Of a stretch of DNA of 64,000 nt, positions 37,308-49,307 are shown in pieces. Both the position numbers and the translations under genes were made by a program. The notes under the pieces were generated by a model. That model had not been told where the DNA came from and ran no database searches. It saw only the letters and a program-made list of their open reading frames with translations. Every line of letters starts with the position of its first letter. The first letter of the stretch is position 1. Location: assembly GCA_963710735.1 (NCBI GenBank), contig CAVQBN010000022.1:90301-154300 (forward strand), given 5' to 3'. The DNA comes from FEN-1297 sp963710735 (GTDB lineage Bacteria > Bacteroidota > Ignavibacteria > Ignavibacteriales > Ignavibacteriaceae).

Positions 37308-38775
37308 TTAAATGAGTTTGGTCAACTCAGTTTTTAAAAGGTTCCAGGCGGCCATTACATGTTTTTCCTCAGTTCTTAATCCGGAAATAACTAAGACGAA
37401 TGACAAACTTTCCATTTAACTTTGTGTGAGTTAAGAAAACTTTTCCAGTTGAATTCACATTGTTCATTAATTTTTCGTTCAAATTATTAAGCATTTCTTC
37501 ATCATTCATTCCAGCAGGATGAGCGCGAAAACAAGTGGTGCTGAAAGGTACCGGCGCCATTCTTTCAAACGAAGGGTGTGTATCAATCCAGCTGGAAAAT
37601 AGTTTCCCTAATCTAAGATGTTCTCTTACTCTAGTTTGTATTCCTTCAACTCCAAAGTATCGAATTATAAACCATAATTTTAATGAACGAAATCTTCTGC
37701 CAAGCTGGATTCCATAATCCATATAATTCTCAACTACACTATCTTGAGAAGTTTTTAAATATTCGGCAACAAGACTAAAGGCCTGCTTAAGTACTTTTGG
37801 TTTTTTAGTGAAAAAGACACTAAGATCAACAGGCGTAAACATCCATTTATGGGGATTGATGACAATTGAGTCGGCTTTTTCAACTCCATTAAAAATATGT
37901 CGCATTTCAGGAACCATAGCAGCAATACCTCCGTGTGCAGCATCAACATGAAGCCAAATATTTTCTTTTAAACAAATCTCAGCAATCTCATCTACAGGAT
38001 CTATACTTGTAGTCGAAGTTGTTCCAACAGTTGCCACAACACAAAAGGGAAGCCAGCCATTTTTTTTATCCACCATAATTGCTTCTTCCAACGCCGAAGG
38101 AATCATTTTGAATTCATTATCAACCGGAATTTTTCTTATTCCTTCAAGTCCAATTCCAAGTGTTAAAGCTCCTTTATCAATTGAAGAATGTGCCTGCTCT
38201 GATGCATAGAGTCTTAAACGCTTAATATCATTTCTGCCTGCTAATCCTTTTACCCGTGAATTTAAATTAATCAATTGTTCTCTCGCAGCTGCAATTGCGT
38301 GCATTGAACTAACCGAAGCGGTGTCATAAATGATTCCCCAAAACTCTTCACTTAAACCGACCATTTGTCTAAACCAATTAAGTGTAACTTGTTCAAGTTC
38401 AGTCGAAGCAGGAGAAGTTTTCCAAAGCATTCCGTTAACATTAAATGAAGCAGATAGGAGCTCGGCTAAAATTCCGGGGCCGCTGGAGGTTGAATTAAAA
38501 TATCCCATAAATCCCGGATGATTCCAATGAGTTATTCCAGGTAATATTATGTTTTCAACATCCTCAAATATTTTTTCCATTTGTTCTGGTTTTTCCGGGG
38601 GAGAAACCGGAAGTTTACTTTTAATTTCACCTGGTTTTACTTCGGCTAAAACCGGAAGTGATTCTATGTTTTTTAAGTAATCGGCAATCCAATCAATTAA
38701 TTGATGTCCGTACTTACGGAAATCCTCTGTGGGCATATCGCCCAAAGTCTGATTTAATTTTTGATAAGAGTTCAT
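37308..38775 (-). pseudogene. PLP-dependent aromatic-L-amino-acid-type decarboxylase, C-terminus frameshifted
   Basis: I chose the ATG at 38775 (MNSYQKLNQTLGDMP); a longer reading starts at 38832. The protein is about 488 residues once one extra base near 37385-37392 is removed. Without correction it stops at 37369 in LSYFRIKN. Corrected, it continues ISGLRTEEKHVMAAWNLL, the normal group II decarboxylase ending. Core motifs are WNHPGFMGYFNSTSSGPGI, ASEQAHSSIDKGA, HVDAAHGG and the PLP lysine in NPHKWMF. Related enzymes act on DOPA, tyrosine, phenylalanine or tryptophan; the substrate is undetermined here. The loss affects only the last about 25 residues. Confidence 0.85.
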
Positions 38776-38855
38776 TTTAGAAGTGTTTTGTTTTTTTAAG
38801 AGTAAAGTAAATGAAGTAACTAAAACATTCAAATCACAAAGTAAAAAATGTAATT

Positions 38856-41800
38856 TTATTTATTAAAAATAACAGTGAAAACAGATCCGGATTCTTTTTC
38901 ACTTCGTACATTTATTTCTGCGCCTATTAAGTCCACATAATTTTTTACCAAAGCTAATCCAAGTCCGTTACCTTCATAACTTCTGGAATAACCTGTCTCT
39001 TCCTGCGTGAAAGGTTTAAATAGTTTAGGCAAATATTCTTCTGAAATCCCGATTCCCGTATCAATTATGTCAACACTTAATTTTTTGTCATCATTTTCAT
39101 ATACTTTTATTTCAATACTGCCTCTGGAGGTATATTTAATTGCATTACCGATTAAGTTCTGGAATATTTCCGTAACAAGGTAATCATCGGCAAGTATGCT
39201 TGTATTTTCTGTTTTCAAATTAAAATTAATAGTTAAATTTTTACTTTTTACGGAAACATCAAATTCGCTTATTAGACTTCTTAAAATATCTGATATATTA
39301 ATATCAGCAAGTTTTAAGTCAATGTAACCGCTTTGTAAGGCAGCCATATTAAGAATTAAATCAATCGTACGAAGGAGTCTTTTCCCTGCTGAATCAATTG
39401 AAGAAAAGGAAGATTCCAAAAATGTATCTAGTTTTCCTTTTAGTTCTTCTTTTAAGAATGAATTATAACTTAGTATTACATTTATAGGCGATCTAATTTC
39501 ATGAGACATTTGTGCAAGGAAATTTGATTTTAATTGTTCTGATTCTTCTGCCTTTTCTTTTGCATTAATTAATTCCTCCTCAATTTTTTTCCTGTCGGTA
39601 ATATCAACTTTTATAGCAAGGAAGTGGGTAATTTTTCCGCTCTGATCAACTATAGGTGAAATTGAAGCTTCTTCCCAATAAAGTTCGCCATTCTTCTTCT
39701 TATTATGAAATTCACCCCGCCACTTTTTGCCTGCTGTTATTGCTTCCCATAAGCCCTTGTATTCATCTGATGATGTATGGCCGGACTTTAAAATTCGGGG
39801 GTTTTTACCAATAACTTCTTCAAATGAGTAACCCGTAAGTTCATTGAAATGCGGATTTACATATTCAATATCGCCCTTAATATTTGTAATAATTATTGAG
39901 GTAGGACTTTGTTCAACAGCTCTGGAAAGTTTTCTCAGTTGTTCTTCCGATTGTCTTCTTTCCGAAATGTCGAGAAGAATTCCCCTAAAACCAACAGACA
40001 AACCTTCATGCCGGATAGGATTTATAAATATTAATACAGGGAATGTAGTACCGTTTTTTCTTAAGGCAAAATATTCATTTCGTTCAACTTTTTCGCCCAT
40101 AAGGATTTTTTGAATATTTTGAAAAGCTATTTCTCTTTCATCCGGAGAAATCATTTGAGTGACGGAAAGACCTTTTTCAAAATCTTCGTGTGTATATCCG
40201 AACAATTTATAGCTGGCCTGATTTACAAAAGTTAGTTTCCCATTTATGTCTACTTCAAATACAGTTTGTGGAAGTAAATCGGCTAATTCTTGATATCTTT
40301 TTATACTTTCCTGCAGAGCTTTTTCCGATTGTTTCCTTTCCGTAATATCCAATAGAGTTCCGATAACTGCCGATTTTCCCAAATAAACAGTACGGGAACC
40401 AAATACTTCGGCCTCAATTATTTTATTTGATTTTGTTAAACCCTGAAATTCATAATGCAAAGCGTCTACCTGGCCTGTAATTCTTTTAATAATATTGTCA
40501 TTTATTTTTTTGAATGATTCCGGTGTAGACAATTCCCTGGGACCGACTTTGTTTATTATTTCATCAATGTTATATTCAAAAATTTCCGCAAATCTTGGAT
40601 TTATATATTTAAAGATATCATCTTGAATCAGATAAACTCCGATCATTGATTTCTCAGCAAGTTTTCTGAATTTATCCTCACTTTCACGTAATTCTTTTTC
40701 TATTCTTTTTCTCTCAGTTATGTCCCTATTAACACCAACCAAAGCAATTTGTTCTCCGTTTGAATCAAGAAACGGAAACACTATTGTTTCGGATATTCCG
40801 CTTGTGCCGTCTTTCCTAACAAAATTTACCTCGCCAGTCCATTTGCCTTCTTTTGAAACCGCCTCGGTAATATTTTCTATTAGCATAAACGGAGATTTAT
40901 CATTATTTAATATATCGGCAGATTTGTTTAAAACTTCATCTTTTGTATAACCGTAAAGTTTTGTTGCAGACGCATTCCAATTTAATATGTTCCCACTTTG
41001 ATCTGTAATAAGTACCGCGTCATAAAGATTATCAAAGATAAAAGCTTCTCTTCTCAACGCTTCTTCAATCCTTTTTCTTTCGGTTATATCTCTATAAATA
41101 CCTTGAATAGATTTCCTGCCATTCCATGTTATTTCAGTAGTATTAACTTCCAGATCGATTATGTTTCCGTTCTTTGTTAAGCCTTTCATATCGTAGCGAG
41201 ACTCAATTTGCTTATTGATCGATCTTGCTTTAAATCTTTTTAAAATTAATGATTTGCTTTCAGGAGCCACAATTGACATAGTATTAAAATTTTTTGCGGT
41301 AACTTCTTTGGATGTATATCCGAAAAGTTTTTCCCAGGCTTTGTTTATTAGTACTATTTTATTTCCTTGAAGTACATAAATTGCATCTGACGAGGTTTCA
41401 ATAAGTGAACGATAATTTTTTTCTCTTTCCTTTATTTTTTCTTCGACAATTTTTCGATCTGTAATATCAACGCTTATGCCAATAATAAATTTTATTTTTC
41501 CCTTTTCGTCCTTCATCGGCATTTTTATTGTGTGCACCCATCTAATATTATCATTTTTATCTATATACTTTTCGTCCCGGATTATTTTCTTTTTTTTGTT
41601 TCTCAAAATATCATCATCATCTTTCAACATGACTTTTGCTATTTCTCTGTCCGGGAAAACGTCAAATACAGTTTTACCTATAATTTCTTTCGGTGAATAT
41701 TTTAAATCTCTTGTCCAATTTTTATTGGTTAGAACGAATCTGCCTAAATCATCTTTAACGAAAATAAAATTTGGGCTTGAATTGATAACATTCTGTAAAA

Positions 41801-42284
41801 ACTTTATCTGGTCAATAACCTTCATTTGATCATCGGGTTTTGCATTAATTCTTTTGATAATCTTAATAAGGTAATTTGTGCTATTTATTTTTGTAGAATA
41901 CCCGGATATTTCAACCGGAAATACAGAACCGTTTTTTTTCAAATGGAATATGTTAGAATTCGACAGCCCGGATTTATTTTGCTTTTTATCTTTTAATTTT
42001 ACAGAAATGCCTTTAAACGATTTTCTTAATAATTCTTTTTTTGAATAACCATATAATTTTATAGCTGAAGGATTTGCATCGATTATTTTACCGGTTTTTT
42101 CATTTACTAAAAAAACTGCTTCTCTGGCCGATTTGAATAAGTTTAGGAAATTTTCTGAATTTTGTATAATGGTTTTCTTGGATATTTTGGGTGGCTGAAT
42201 GGAATTTCTAATACTATTATTTTCTTTTAACAATAGTTTGATTTCCTTAATTAATTCCCCCTTTGTTTTATCTTTATATCCCAT
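38856..42284 (-). CDS. Cytosolic histidine kinase with seven PAS domains
   Basis: This 1142-residue protein opens with a short coiled coil. It has seven PAS/PAC units at about 45-150, 160-285, 290-405, 415-530, 540-655, 665-780 and 790-910, most ending in the DITERK/DITDRK linker. HisKA follows (LAQMSHEIRSPINVIL) and then the ATPase domain (FQNLIGNAIKYTS, DTGIGIS, GNGLGLALVKNYV). No membrane span or receiver domain is present. The first and sixth PAS resemble chemosensing types; none shows a clear heme or flavin signature to my eye. The partner response regulator is not in the window. Confidence 0.92.
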   Translation of the reverse strand: MGYKDKTKGELIKEIKLLLKENNSIRNSIQPPKISKKTIIQNSENFLNLFKSAREAVFLVNEKTGKIIDANPSAIKLYGYSKKELLRKSFKGISVKLKDKKQNKSGLSNSNIFHLKKNGSVFPVEISGYSTKINSTNYLIKIIKRINAKPDDQMKVIDQIKFLQNVINSSPNFIFVKDDLGRFVLTNKNWTRDLKYSPKEIIGKTVFDVFPDREIAKVMLKDDDDILRNKKKKIIRDEKYIDKNDNIRWVHTIKMPMKDEKGKIKFIIGISVDITDRKIVEEKIKEREKNYRSLIETSSDAIYVLQGNKIVLINKAWEKLFGYTSKEVTAKNFNTMSIVAPESKSLILKRFKARSINKQIESRYDMKGLTKNGNIIDLEVNTTEITWNGRKSIQGIYRDITERKRIEEALRREAFIFDNLYDAVLITDQSGNILNWNASATKLYGYTKDEVLNKSADILNNDKSPFMLIENITEAVSKEGKWTGEVNFVRKDGTSGISETIVFPFLDSNGEQIALVGVNRDITERKRIEKELRESEDKFRKLAEKSMIGVYLIQDDIFKYINPRFAEIFEYNIDEIINKVGPRELSTPESFKKINDNIIKRITGQVDALHYEFQGLTKSNKIIEAEVFGSRTVYLGKSAVIGTLLDITERKQSEKALQESIKRYQELADLLPQTVFEVDINGKLTFVNQASYKLFGYTHEDFEKGLSVTQMISPDEREIAFQNIQKILMGEKVERNEYFALRKNGTTFPVLIFINPIRHEGLSVGFRGILLDISERRQSEEQLRKLSRAVEQSPTSIIITNIKGDIEYVNPHFNELTGYSFEEVIGKNPRILKSGHTSSDEYKGLWEAITAGKKWRGEFHNKKKNGELYWEEASISPIVDQSGKITHFLAIKVDITDRKKIEEELINAKEKAEESEQLKSNFLAQMSHEIRSPINVILSYNSFLKEELKGKLDTFLESSFSSIDSAGKRLLRTIDLILNMAALQSGYIDLKLADINISDILRSLISEFDVSVKSKNLTINFNLKTENTSILADDYLVTEIFQNLIGNAIKYTSRGSIEIKVYENDDKKLSVDIIDTGIGISEEYLPKLFKPFTQEETGYSRSYEGNGLGLALVKNYVDLIGAEINVRSEKESGSVFTVIFNK

Positions 42285-42577
42285 AGAAATAAATTTACTT
42301 TTTTAGCTTATTTATTGAATAAATTTTTCTTGTTTAAGTAATATTGTTGATTCTTCTATTAGTTTAGTTTACCAAATCTTTTTCAAATGAGTGAAGAAAT
42401 TATTTAAAAATAACTTCACTTCAAAATATGTTAAATTTGTCAAATATTGTGTGAGTAAATAAATAATTTAATTAATGTTTAGTTTGTTAATTGGATTAAA
42501 AATTTTTTGGTTTAGCGTAAAATTATTTGATAATTTAAGTACTATTAAAAATATCTTCAATCCAGGGTGTTAAACAT

Positions 42578-44635
42578 ATGGATTCTAAATTACAAAACTT
42601 TTTTTATCCTTCTGCTGTTTGTATTGCGGGCGCATCAACCAAAGAAAAAAGTATAGGTTACGAGCTTTTAAAATCTATTAAAAAATACGGTTATAAAGGA
42701 AAAATATATCCGGTAAATCCCAAAGCCGATGAAATATTGGGATTTAAAAATTATAAAAGCATTGATTTGATTCCAGCTCAAATTGATCTTGCAATTGTAG
42801 TTGTCCCAAAAACTTTTGCTGAAGAAACCATTGATCAATTATTACAGAAAGGTGTTAAATCTATAATCTTGGTTACTGCAGGCTTCAGAGAAACCGGTCA
42901 GGCTGGTGCCGATGCTGAAAAAAGGATTATTACTAAAGTGAAAAATGCTTCCGCAAGACTTGTCGGTCCAAATTGCATGGGTGTTATAACCACTTTTGAA
43001 AATATAAAGCTTAATGCAACATTCGTTGCCGAAGAACCACAGATAGGCAGAACAGCTTTCCTTTCGCAAAGCGGTGCAATTGGTGCTGCAATTTTAAATT
43101 CTTTAAGAGAAACAGATATAAGATTCGGCCACTTTATAAGTGTCGGTAATAAAGCGGATATCTCTGAGAATGATCTGCTTCAGTTTTGGCAGGAAGACGA
43201 GAATATTTCTACAATCACTTTTTATCTGGAAAGCTTTGTTGACGGCGAATTTTTTATTAAACCATTTATTAATAATAAAATAAACAAGCCGGTAATAATA
43301 TTAAAAGCCGGGCGCACAAAGGAAGGAATTAAAGCAGCTTCGTCACATACCGGTGCAATAGGCAGCAGTGATAGAGTTGTTGATTCCGTTCTTGATCAAT
43401 TCGGAATAATTAGAGTTGAAACTTTAACTGAGCTTTTTAATACATCAAAAGGATTTGAAAACTTTAATCTGCCCAAAGGTAACAGGATAGCTGTAATTAC
43501 AAATGCTGGCGGCCCCGCTATTCTTACAGTTGATTCAATCGGGAAAGAAAATTTAATCTTAGCTGAACTTACAGATGAAACGAAAAATAAATTAAGAGAA
43601 ATAGTTCATCCAGAGGGAAGTGTTCAAAATCCTGTTGACCTCCTTCCTGGCGGAACTGCCGAACAATTTAAACAGGTAAATGAAATTGTGGCTGCTGATA
43701 AAAATGTTGATGCAGTAATTTCTGTGTTTGTAGAACCTGTTATGGTTCCTTCATTTAATGTTATAGAAAATATAAACAGTATTAAAAGCGAAAAGCCGAT
43801 ATTCCAAGTAGTTATGCCTCTTCCTGAATTCTGGGAAAACTATAGGTTAAATTCAAAATACAAAAAGCCATTATTCAAAAATCCTGAGGAACCTGCAAAA
43901 GTAATTTCACATATTTTATTTCACTCAGGAAAATCGGTAAATCGAAATTATTTAAGTCCTTCAAGTCACAGGAATAAAATTTAATAAAGCAAAGGGACTT
44001 CTTTCAAATAAAATGATTGAAGCGGTTTCTGTAAAGTATAATTTCCCATTAGTTAATTCACAATTTCTTGAGCCGAATGAATTTGACAGCAATAAGATAA
44101 AGTTGAATTATCCCTTAGTGATAAAAGGAATATCCGTATCTGCAGTTCATAAATCGGAATTTAACGCTGTTAAGTTAGATATTAAAAATTTTGAAGAACT
44201 GCTTTCTGCAAAAGTTTCAATTGAAAAAAGTTTTGAGAAGCAAAGCTTTAAGTGTGATGGATATTTAATCCAACCGTTTATAAAAGTAAAGCATGAACTT
44301 TTATTGGGAGGTTTTAGAGACCCTACTTTCGGGCCAATGATTATGTTCGGAAGCGGAGGTAAGTATGTGGAAGTATTCAATGATACTTCAATAAAAACAG
44401 CTTATCTAAGTGATATTGATACAGACGAAATAATTGATAGAACTAAGATTGGAAAAATTTTAAAGGAGTAAGAGGCGAATTGCCGGCAAATATAACAGAG
44501 TTGAAAAATATTATTTTGTCCGCCGGACAAATGATGCTGGATAATCCGAATATAATCGAGTTTGATTTTAATCCCCTAATTGTAGCTCAGGATAATTCCT
44601 TCTCTGTTGTTGATGTTAGAATTAAAGTAAAATAA
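42578..44635 (+). pseudogene. ADP-forming acetate/acyl-CoA synthetase, broken by two single-base indels
   Basis: The whole gene reads as about 685 residues after one inserted base (about 43940-43970) and one lost base (about 44457-44467) are corrected; its length is a multiple of three. Frame one has the CoA-binding domain (FFYPSAVCIAGASTKEKSIG) and ligase domains with AASSHTGAIGSSDR, which carries the probable phospho-histidine, and GPAILTVDS. Frame two has the ATP-grasp part (YPLVIKGISVSAVHKSEF, then GGFRDPTFGPMIMFGSGG). Frame three, KGVRGELPANITEL, ends DFNPLIV plus the tail, the normal finish. The enzyme makes acetate and ATP from acetyl-CoA, which fits the nearby nifJ. Confidence 0.88.
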
Positions 44636-44691
44636 AATTAAAATAAGAAAAGAGATAATAAATTGATTATTTTCGGATGGAAATAAAATCA

Positions 44692-44719
44692 GCTTCATCC
44701 TTTTAATTTAGGATGAAGC
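44692..44719 (-). terminator. Terminator of the groS-glutaredoxin unit
   Basis: A perfect 10-bp stem (GCTTCATCCT at 44692-44701, AGGATGAAGC at 44710-44719) has an eight-base loop. On the minus strand it is followed by a T-rich stretch (TGATTTTATTT). It may also serve the convergent gene ending at 44635. Confidence 0.8.
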
Positions 44720-44751
44720 ATAATCTTGATAATTAGAAGCAATAAAAGAAA

Positions 44752-45024
44752 TCAGTCTTCAATTACTGCAAGAACGTCTGAACGTTGTACAATTTTATAA
44801 TCTTTTTTATCAATGTTAATTTCTTCACCGCCGTATTTTGCAAAAAGAACCTTATCACCCTCTTTAATTTTTTCTCTTAAATCTTCGTCTGTTCCAACTG
44901 CAATTACTTTACCCATGATTGGTTTTTCCTTTGCCGAATCCGGAATATACAAGCCTGAAGCAGTTTTCTGTTCTTCTTCAATTAATTCTAAGACGAGTCT
45001 GTCATCCATTGGTTTTATTTTCAT
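44752..45024 (-). CDS. groS: GroES co-chaperonin
   Basis: This 90-residue protein is a complete GroES: KPMDDRLVLELIEEEQKTASGLYI, the mobile loop, GKVIAVG and DKVLFAKYGGEEI. It caps the GroEL chamber during protein folding. Unusually, no groL follows; a terminator comes directly after, and a glutaredoxin-like gene precedes it by ten bases. No CIRCE element is visible upstream. A groL elsewhere in the genome must be its partner. Confidence 0.95.
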   Translation of the reverse strand: MKIKPMDDRLVLELIEEEQKTASGLYIPDSAKEKPIMGKVIAVGTDEDLREKIKEGDKVLFAKYGGEEINIDKKDYKIVQRSDVLAVIED

Positions 45025-45034
45025 TTTTTTTCCT

Positions 45035-45283
45035 TTAACCTTTAATATTTAACATTTGATTAATTTTTGGTCTATCGAATCCCACGATAGGACGGTTGTT
45101 TATCATAATTACAGGTACCCCGGTTTGGCCGGTTCTACGCTGAAGGTCGCGAGCAGCTGAAATATCTCTGCTTACGTCAACTTCAGTAAATCTTATATTT
45201 TTTTCTCGTAAATATCTTTTTGCTGAGTTGCAAAAACTGCAAGTTGGGGTTGTAAACATTATAACTTTTGGTTGTGTTTGCAT
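45035..45283 (-). CDS. Glutaredoxin-like thiol-disulfide protein
   Basis: This 82-residue protein has the thioredoxin fold of small glutaredoxins, with active site TTPTCSFCNSAKRYL, a cis-proline region TGVPVIMINN and the glycine-aspartate end VGFDRPKI. The CSFC site retains both cysteines, so dithiol chemistry is possible. NrdH- or YruB-like roles are alternatives. It is the first gene of a two-gene unit with groS. Confidence 0.9.
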   Translation of the reverse strand: MQTQPKVIMFTTPTCSFCNSAKRYLREKNIRFTEVDVSRDISAARDLQRRTGQTGVPVIMINNRPIVGFDRPKINQMLNIKG

Positions 45284-45621
45284 CGTCTTTCCATAAAATT
45301 ATTTGTAATTGTGAATATGATGAAAAAATTAATTTTTGGTTTCATATAATTTATGTTCTTAGCTCTCTTTGTGAATTAATTAACCAGTCTTATCTTTTCA
45401 TTTTCGCCTTCCATCTATTTTGAACAGATTAAATAATTAATAGATGTTTAGTGTATTCTCACAATTAAGAAAAACCCTAATGCTGTTACATTTCTTTTAC
45501 CTTTTTTGATAAAAATGAAACGATTTAAGGCTACTTTACAGAAAAATCTTATTGGTATAATATTTGGCTAAAATTAAAGCACTTAATATAGATTCATATT
45601 CATTTAAAAATTGGAAAGAAG
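45284..45621. other. Gene-free divergent region of 338 bases
   Basis: This lies between the glutaredoxin-groS unit (leftward) and nifJ (rightward). It is AT-rich with no ORF, strong hairpin or clear operator. A TATAAT-like word at about 45557-45562 precedes nifJ by about 60 bases. Confidence 0.4.
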
Positions 45622-48600
45622 ATGGAGAGGAAAAAAGTAACAATAGATGGTAATGAAGCTGCTGCTCATGTGGCTTTTAATACTAATGAAGTGATTGCAA
45701 TTTATCCAATTACGCCGTCATCTCCTATGGGAGAATGGTGCGATGCGTGGTCAGCGGTTGGAATGAAAAATTTATGGGGCGAAATTCCTTCGGTCAGCGA
45801 ACTTCAGAGTGAAGGCGGTGCTTCGGGAAGTGTCCATGGCGCATTACAAACTGGTGCTTTAACTACTACCTTTACTGCATCTCAAGGTTTGCTTTTAATG
45901 ATACCAAACATGTTTAAAATAGCCGGGGAATTAACTTCAACGGTATTTCATGTTTCTGCCAGATCAATTGCTGCGCAAGCGTTATCAATTTTTGGAGATC
46001 ATAGTGATGTAATGGCAACACGTTCTACCGGATTCGCAATGCTCGCGTCAAATTCAGTTCAAGAGGTTATGGACTTTGCTTTAATTGCTCAGGCATCTAC
46101 ACTTGAATCAAGAGTTCCTTTCCTTCATTTTTTTGATGGATTCAGAACATCTCATGAAGTAGTTAAAATCGAACAATTATCAGTTGAAGATATGCGGGCA
46201 ATGATTGATGATAAACTGGTAATCGCGCATCGCAATAGAGCATTAAGTCCTGATCATCCGGTAATGAGAGGTTCTGCTCAAAATCCCGATGTATACTTCC
46301 AGGGAAGAGAAACCGTTAATAAATTTTATATAGATTGCCCTGATATTGTTCAGAAACAGATGGATAAATTTGCTAAGATAGTCGGCAGACAATATCATTT
46401 GTTCGACTATATTGGAGCACCCGATGCAGAAAGAATAATTATTCTTATGGGTTCCGGAGCTGAAGCTGCTGAAGAAACTGCCAAATATTTAGCTGAGCAT
46501 GAAGAGAAAGTCGGCATAGTTAAAGTAAGATTATACAGGCCATTCTCGATTGAGCATTTTATGGATGCTCTCCCCAAAACTACAAAATCAATTGCAATTT
46601 TAGATAGAACAAAAGAACCGGGAGCTTCCGGAGAACCTTTATATCTTGACGTTGTAAATGCAATTTCAGAAAAACATATAAACGGCGAACTTAAATTCGC
46701 TTATCCCGAAAATTATCGGCGGCAGATACGGTTTATCTTCAAAGGAATTTACACCTGCAATGGTTAAGGGTATTTTCGATGAAATGAAAAAAGATAAACC
46801 TAAAAATCACTTTACAATCGGAATTGTTGATGATGTAACATTTACAAGTCTTGATTATGATCCTTCGTTTTCCGTGGAAGCCGATGAAACATTCAGAGGG
46901 AAATTTTACGGACTGGGCGCTGACGGAACAGTTGGAGCGAATAAAAATTCAATTAAAATAATCGGTGAAGGTACTGATTTTTATGCACAGGGATATTTTG
47001 TTTACGATTCAAAAAAATCAGGTTCCACAACAACTTCACACTTAAGATTTGGCCCGAAAGAATTAAAATCAACATATCTTATAGATAAAGCAAACTTTAT
47101 TGCGTGCCATCAGCAGGTTTTTCTTGAGAAGATGGATATATTAAAAGATGCTATTGAAGGCGCAACATTTTTATTAAATACAATTGTACCAAAAGACCAA
47201 GTATGGGATTCACTTCCAGAGAAAATTCAAAAAGATCTTATTGGAAAGAAGATGAAATTTTATGTGATCGATGCATATAAAGTTGCAGGCGATACGGGAA
47301 TGGGGCAGAGAATAAATACTATAATGCAGACATGCTTCTTTGCAATATCCAAAATTCTTCCGCGTGAAGAATCTATTGAAATGATTAAGAAAACTATCAA
47401 AAAAACCTACGGCGCCAAGGGAGATAAGATCGTTCAGATGAATTTTAATGCGGTCGATCAGACTCTTGCTAATTTATTTGAAGTTGAAGTGCCTGATAAA
47501 GTAACAAGCAAAATTCAATTATTACCTGCGGTTGAAGGCAACCCTCCGGAATTTGTCCGCGATGTTACAGCTAGAATAATTGCCGGAGATGGTGATCTTA
47601 TACCGGTAAGCAAAATGCCGATTGATGGTACATTCCCGACAGCAACTTCGCTTTGGGAAAAAAGAAATATTGGTCTGGAAGTTCCTGTATTTGATCCTGA
47701 AGTATGTATACAATGTAATAAATGTGTTATTGTTTGTCCTCATGCTACTATAAGAGCAAAAGTATATGATGAAAAACTTCTTGAGAATGCACCGGCAACA
47801 TTTAAGCATACTAAGTTCAAAGGAAAGGAATACGGTGAGAATTTAGCATACACAATTCAAGTTGCCGTAGAAGATTGTACGGGTTGTGGAATATGTGTTG
47901 ATATATGTCCTGCAAAAAATAAGAAAGAGACGAAACTAAAAGCTATAAATATGGTTCCGCAAATTCCGCTAAGAGAACAAGAAAAAGCCAATTGGGATTT
48001 CTTCCTTACTTTGCCTGAATTAGACAGAACCAAAATTAAGACTACAGCGATTAAGGACTCACAATTCTTGCAGCCGTTATTTGAATTTTCCGGAGCTTGT
48101 TCAGGATGCGGCGAAACTCCTTATGTTAAATTGGTAAGTCAATTATTCGGAGACAGATCGGTTGTTGCAAACGCAACCGGATGTTCATCAATTTATGGCG
48201 GTAACTTACCGACAACACCGTGGGCAGTTAATAAAGACGGAAGAGGACCAGCCTGGTCTAACTCTTTATTTGAAGATAATGCTGAGTTTGGTTTAGGATT
48301 CAGATTAGCAATAGATAAACATACTGCGCAAGCACAAAATCTTATTAAAAAATTATCTTCTGAGATTGGCGATGAACTAGTTAATGATTTATTAAATGCT
48401 GATCAAAAAGATGAAGCTGGAATTTATGAGCAGAGACAAAGAGTTGATGCATTAAAAATAAAGCTTAATGATTTAACAAAAACCGCTCCAAAAGATAAAG
48501 CCGCTGATGTTGAACATTTATTAAGTCTTGTAGATTATCTGGTAAAAAAATCAGTCTGGATTATGGGCGGCGACGGCTGGGCTTATGATATAGGTTACGG

Positions 48601-49213
48601 CGGATTAGATCATGTTTTCGCTTCCGGAAAAAATGTAAATATTTTAGTTCTTGATACAGAGGTGTATTCAAATACGGGCGGCCAAATGTCAAAATCGACA
48701 CCAAGGGGCGCAGTTGCGAAATTCGCTGCTGGCGGAAAGCCTTTGGCCAAGAAAGATCTTGGCCTTATGGCAATGTCTTACGGTAATGTTTATGTCGCAA
48801 AAGTTGCAATGGGTTCGAGCGATGTTCAAACTGTACGCGCATTTATTGAAGCTGAAGCATATGACGGCCCTTCGATAATAATTGCATACAGCCATTGTAT
48901 TGCTCACGGAATCGATATGGGAACCGGAATGCAGAATCAGAAAGCAGCAGTAGATTCCGGTTACTGGCAGTTGTACCGATACAATCCTGAACTTGTTAAG
49001 GAAGGAAAGAATCCGTTCAAGCTAGAATCTAAAGGAATGAAGATTCCGTTAAAAGATTATGCATATATGGAAACCCGTTATAAAATGCTTACAAGATCTC
49101 ATCCTGAAGCTGCAGCAAAACTTATGGAACTTGCTCAACAGGATGTTGTTGATAAGTGGAAAGTATACGAACAATTAGCATCAGCTAATACTGAAGATCA
49201 AAATAAAAAATAA
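45622..49213 (+). pseudogene. nifJ: Pyruvate:ferredoxin (flavodoxin) oxidoreductase, broken by one single-base insertion
   Basis: This gene of about 1196 residues is interrupted at a CCC run (46705-46707). Removing one C restores YPKIIGGRYGLSSKEFTPAM across the break. The first frame has domains I-II (TIDGNEAAAHVAFNTNEVIA, YPITPSSPMGEW). The second has the gamma domain, two ferredoxin-type 4Fe-4S motifs (CIQCNKCVIVCP, CTGCGICVDICP), a proximal cluster CSGCGETPY and the TPP motif GDGWAYDIGYGGLDH with EVYSNTGGQ. It converts pyruvate and CoA to acetyl-CoA, CO2 and reduced ferredoxin. A DHODH-like gene follows after about 90 bases. Confidence 0.93.
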
Positions 49214-49307
49214 ATATTTTCAACTTTAATTATTCTCCTGCAGATTTTCTTTTATGAAGATTAAACTGCATGAGTATATTAGAGCCACAAAAACTAATAG
49301 GATGAAT

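Noticed and set aside
45284..45400. CIRCE heat-shock operator upstream of the groS unit
   Set aside because: I found no TTAGCACTC / GAGTGCTAA inverted repeat in the region.
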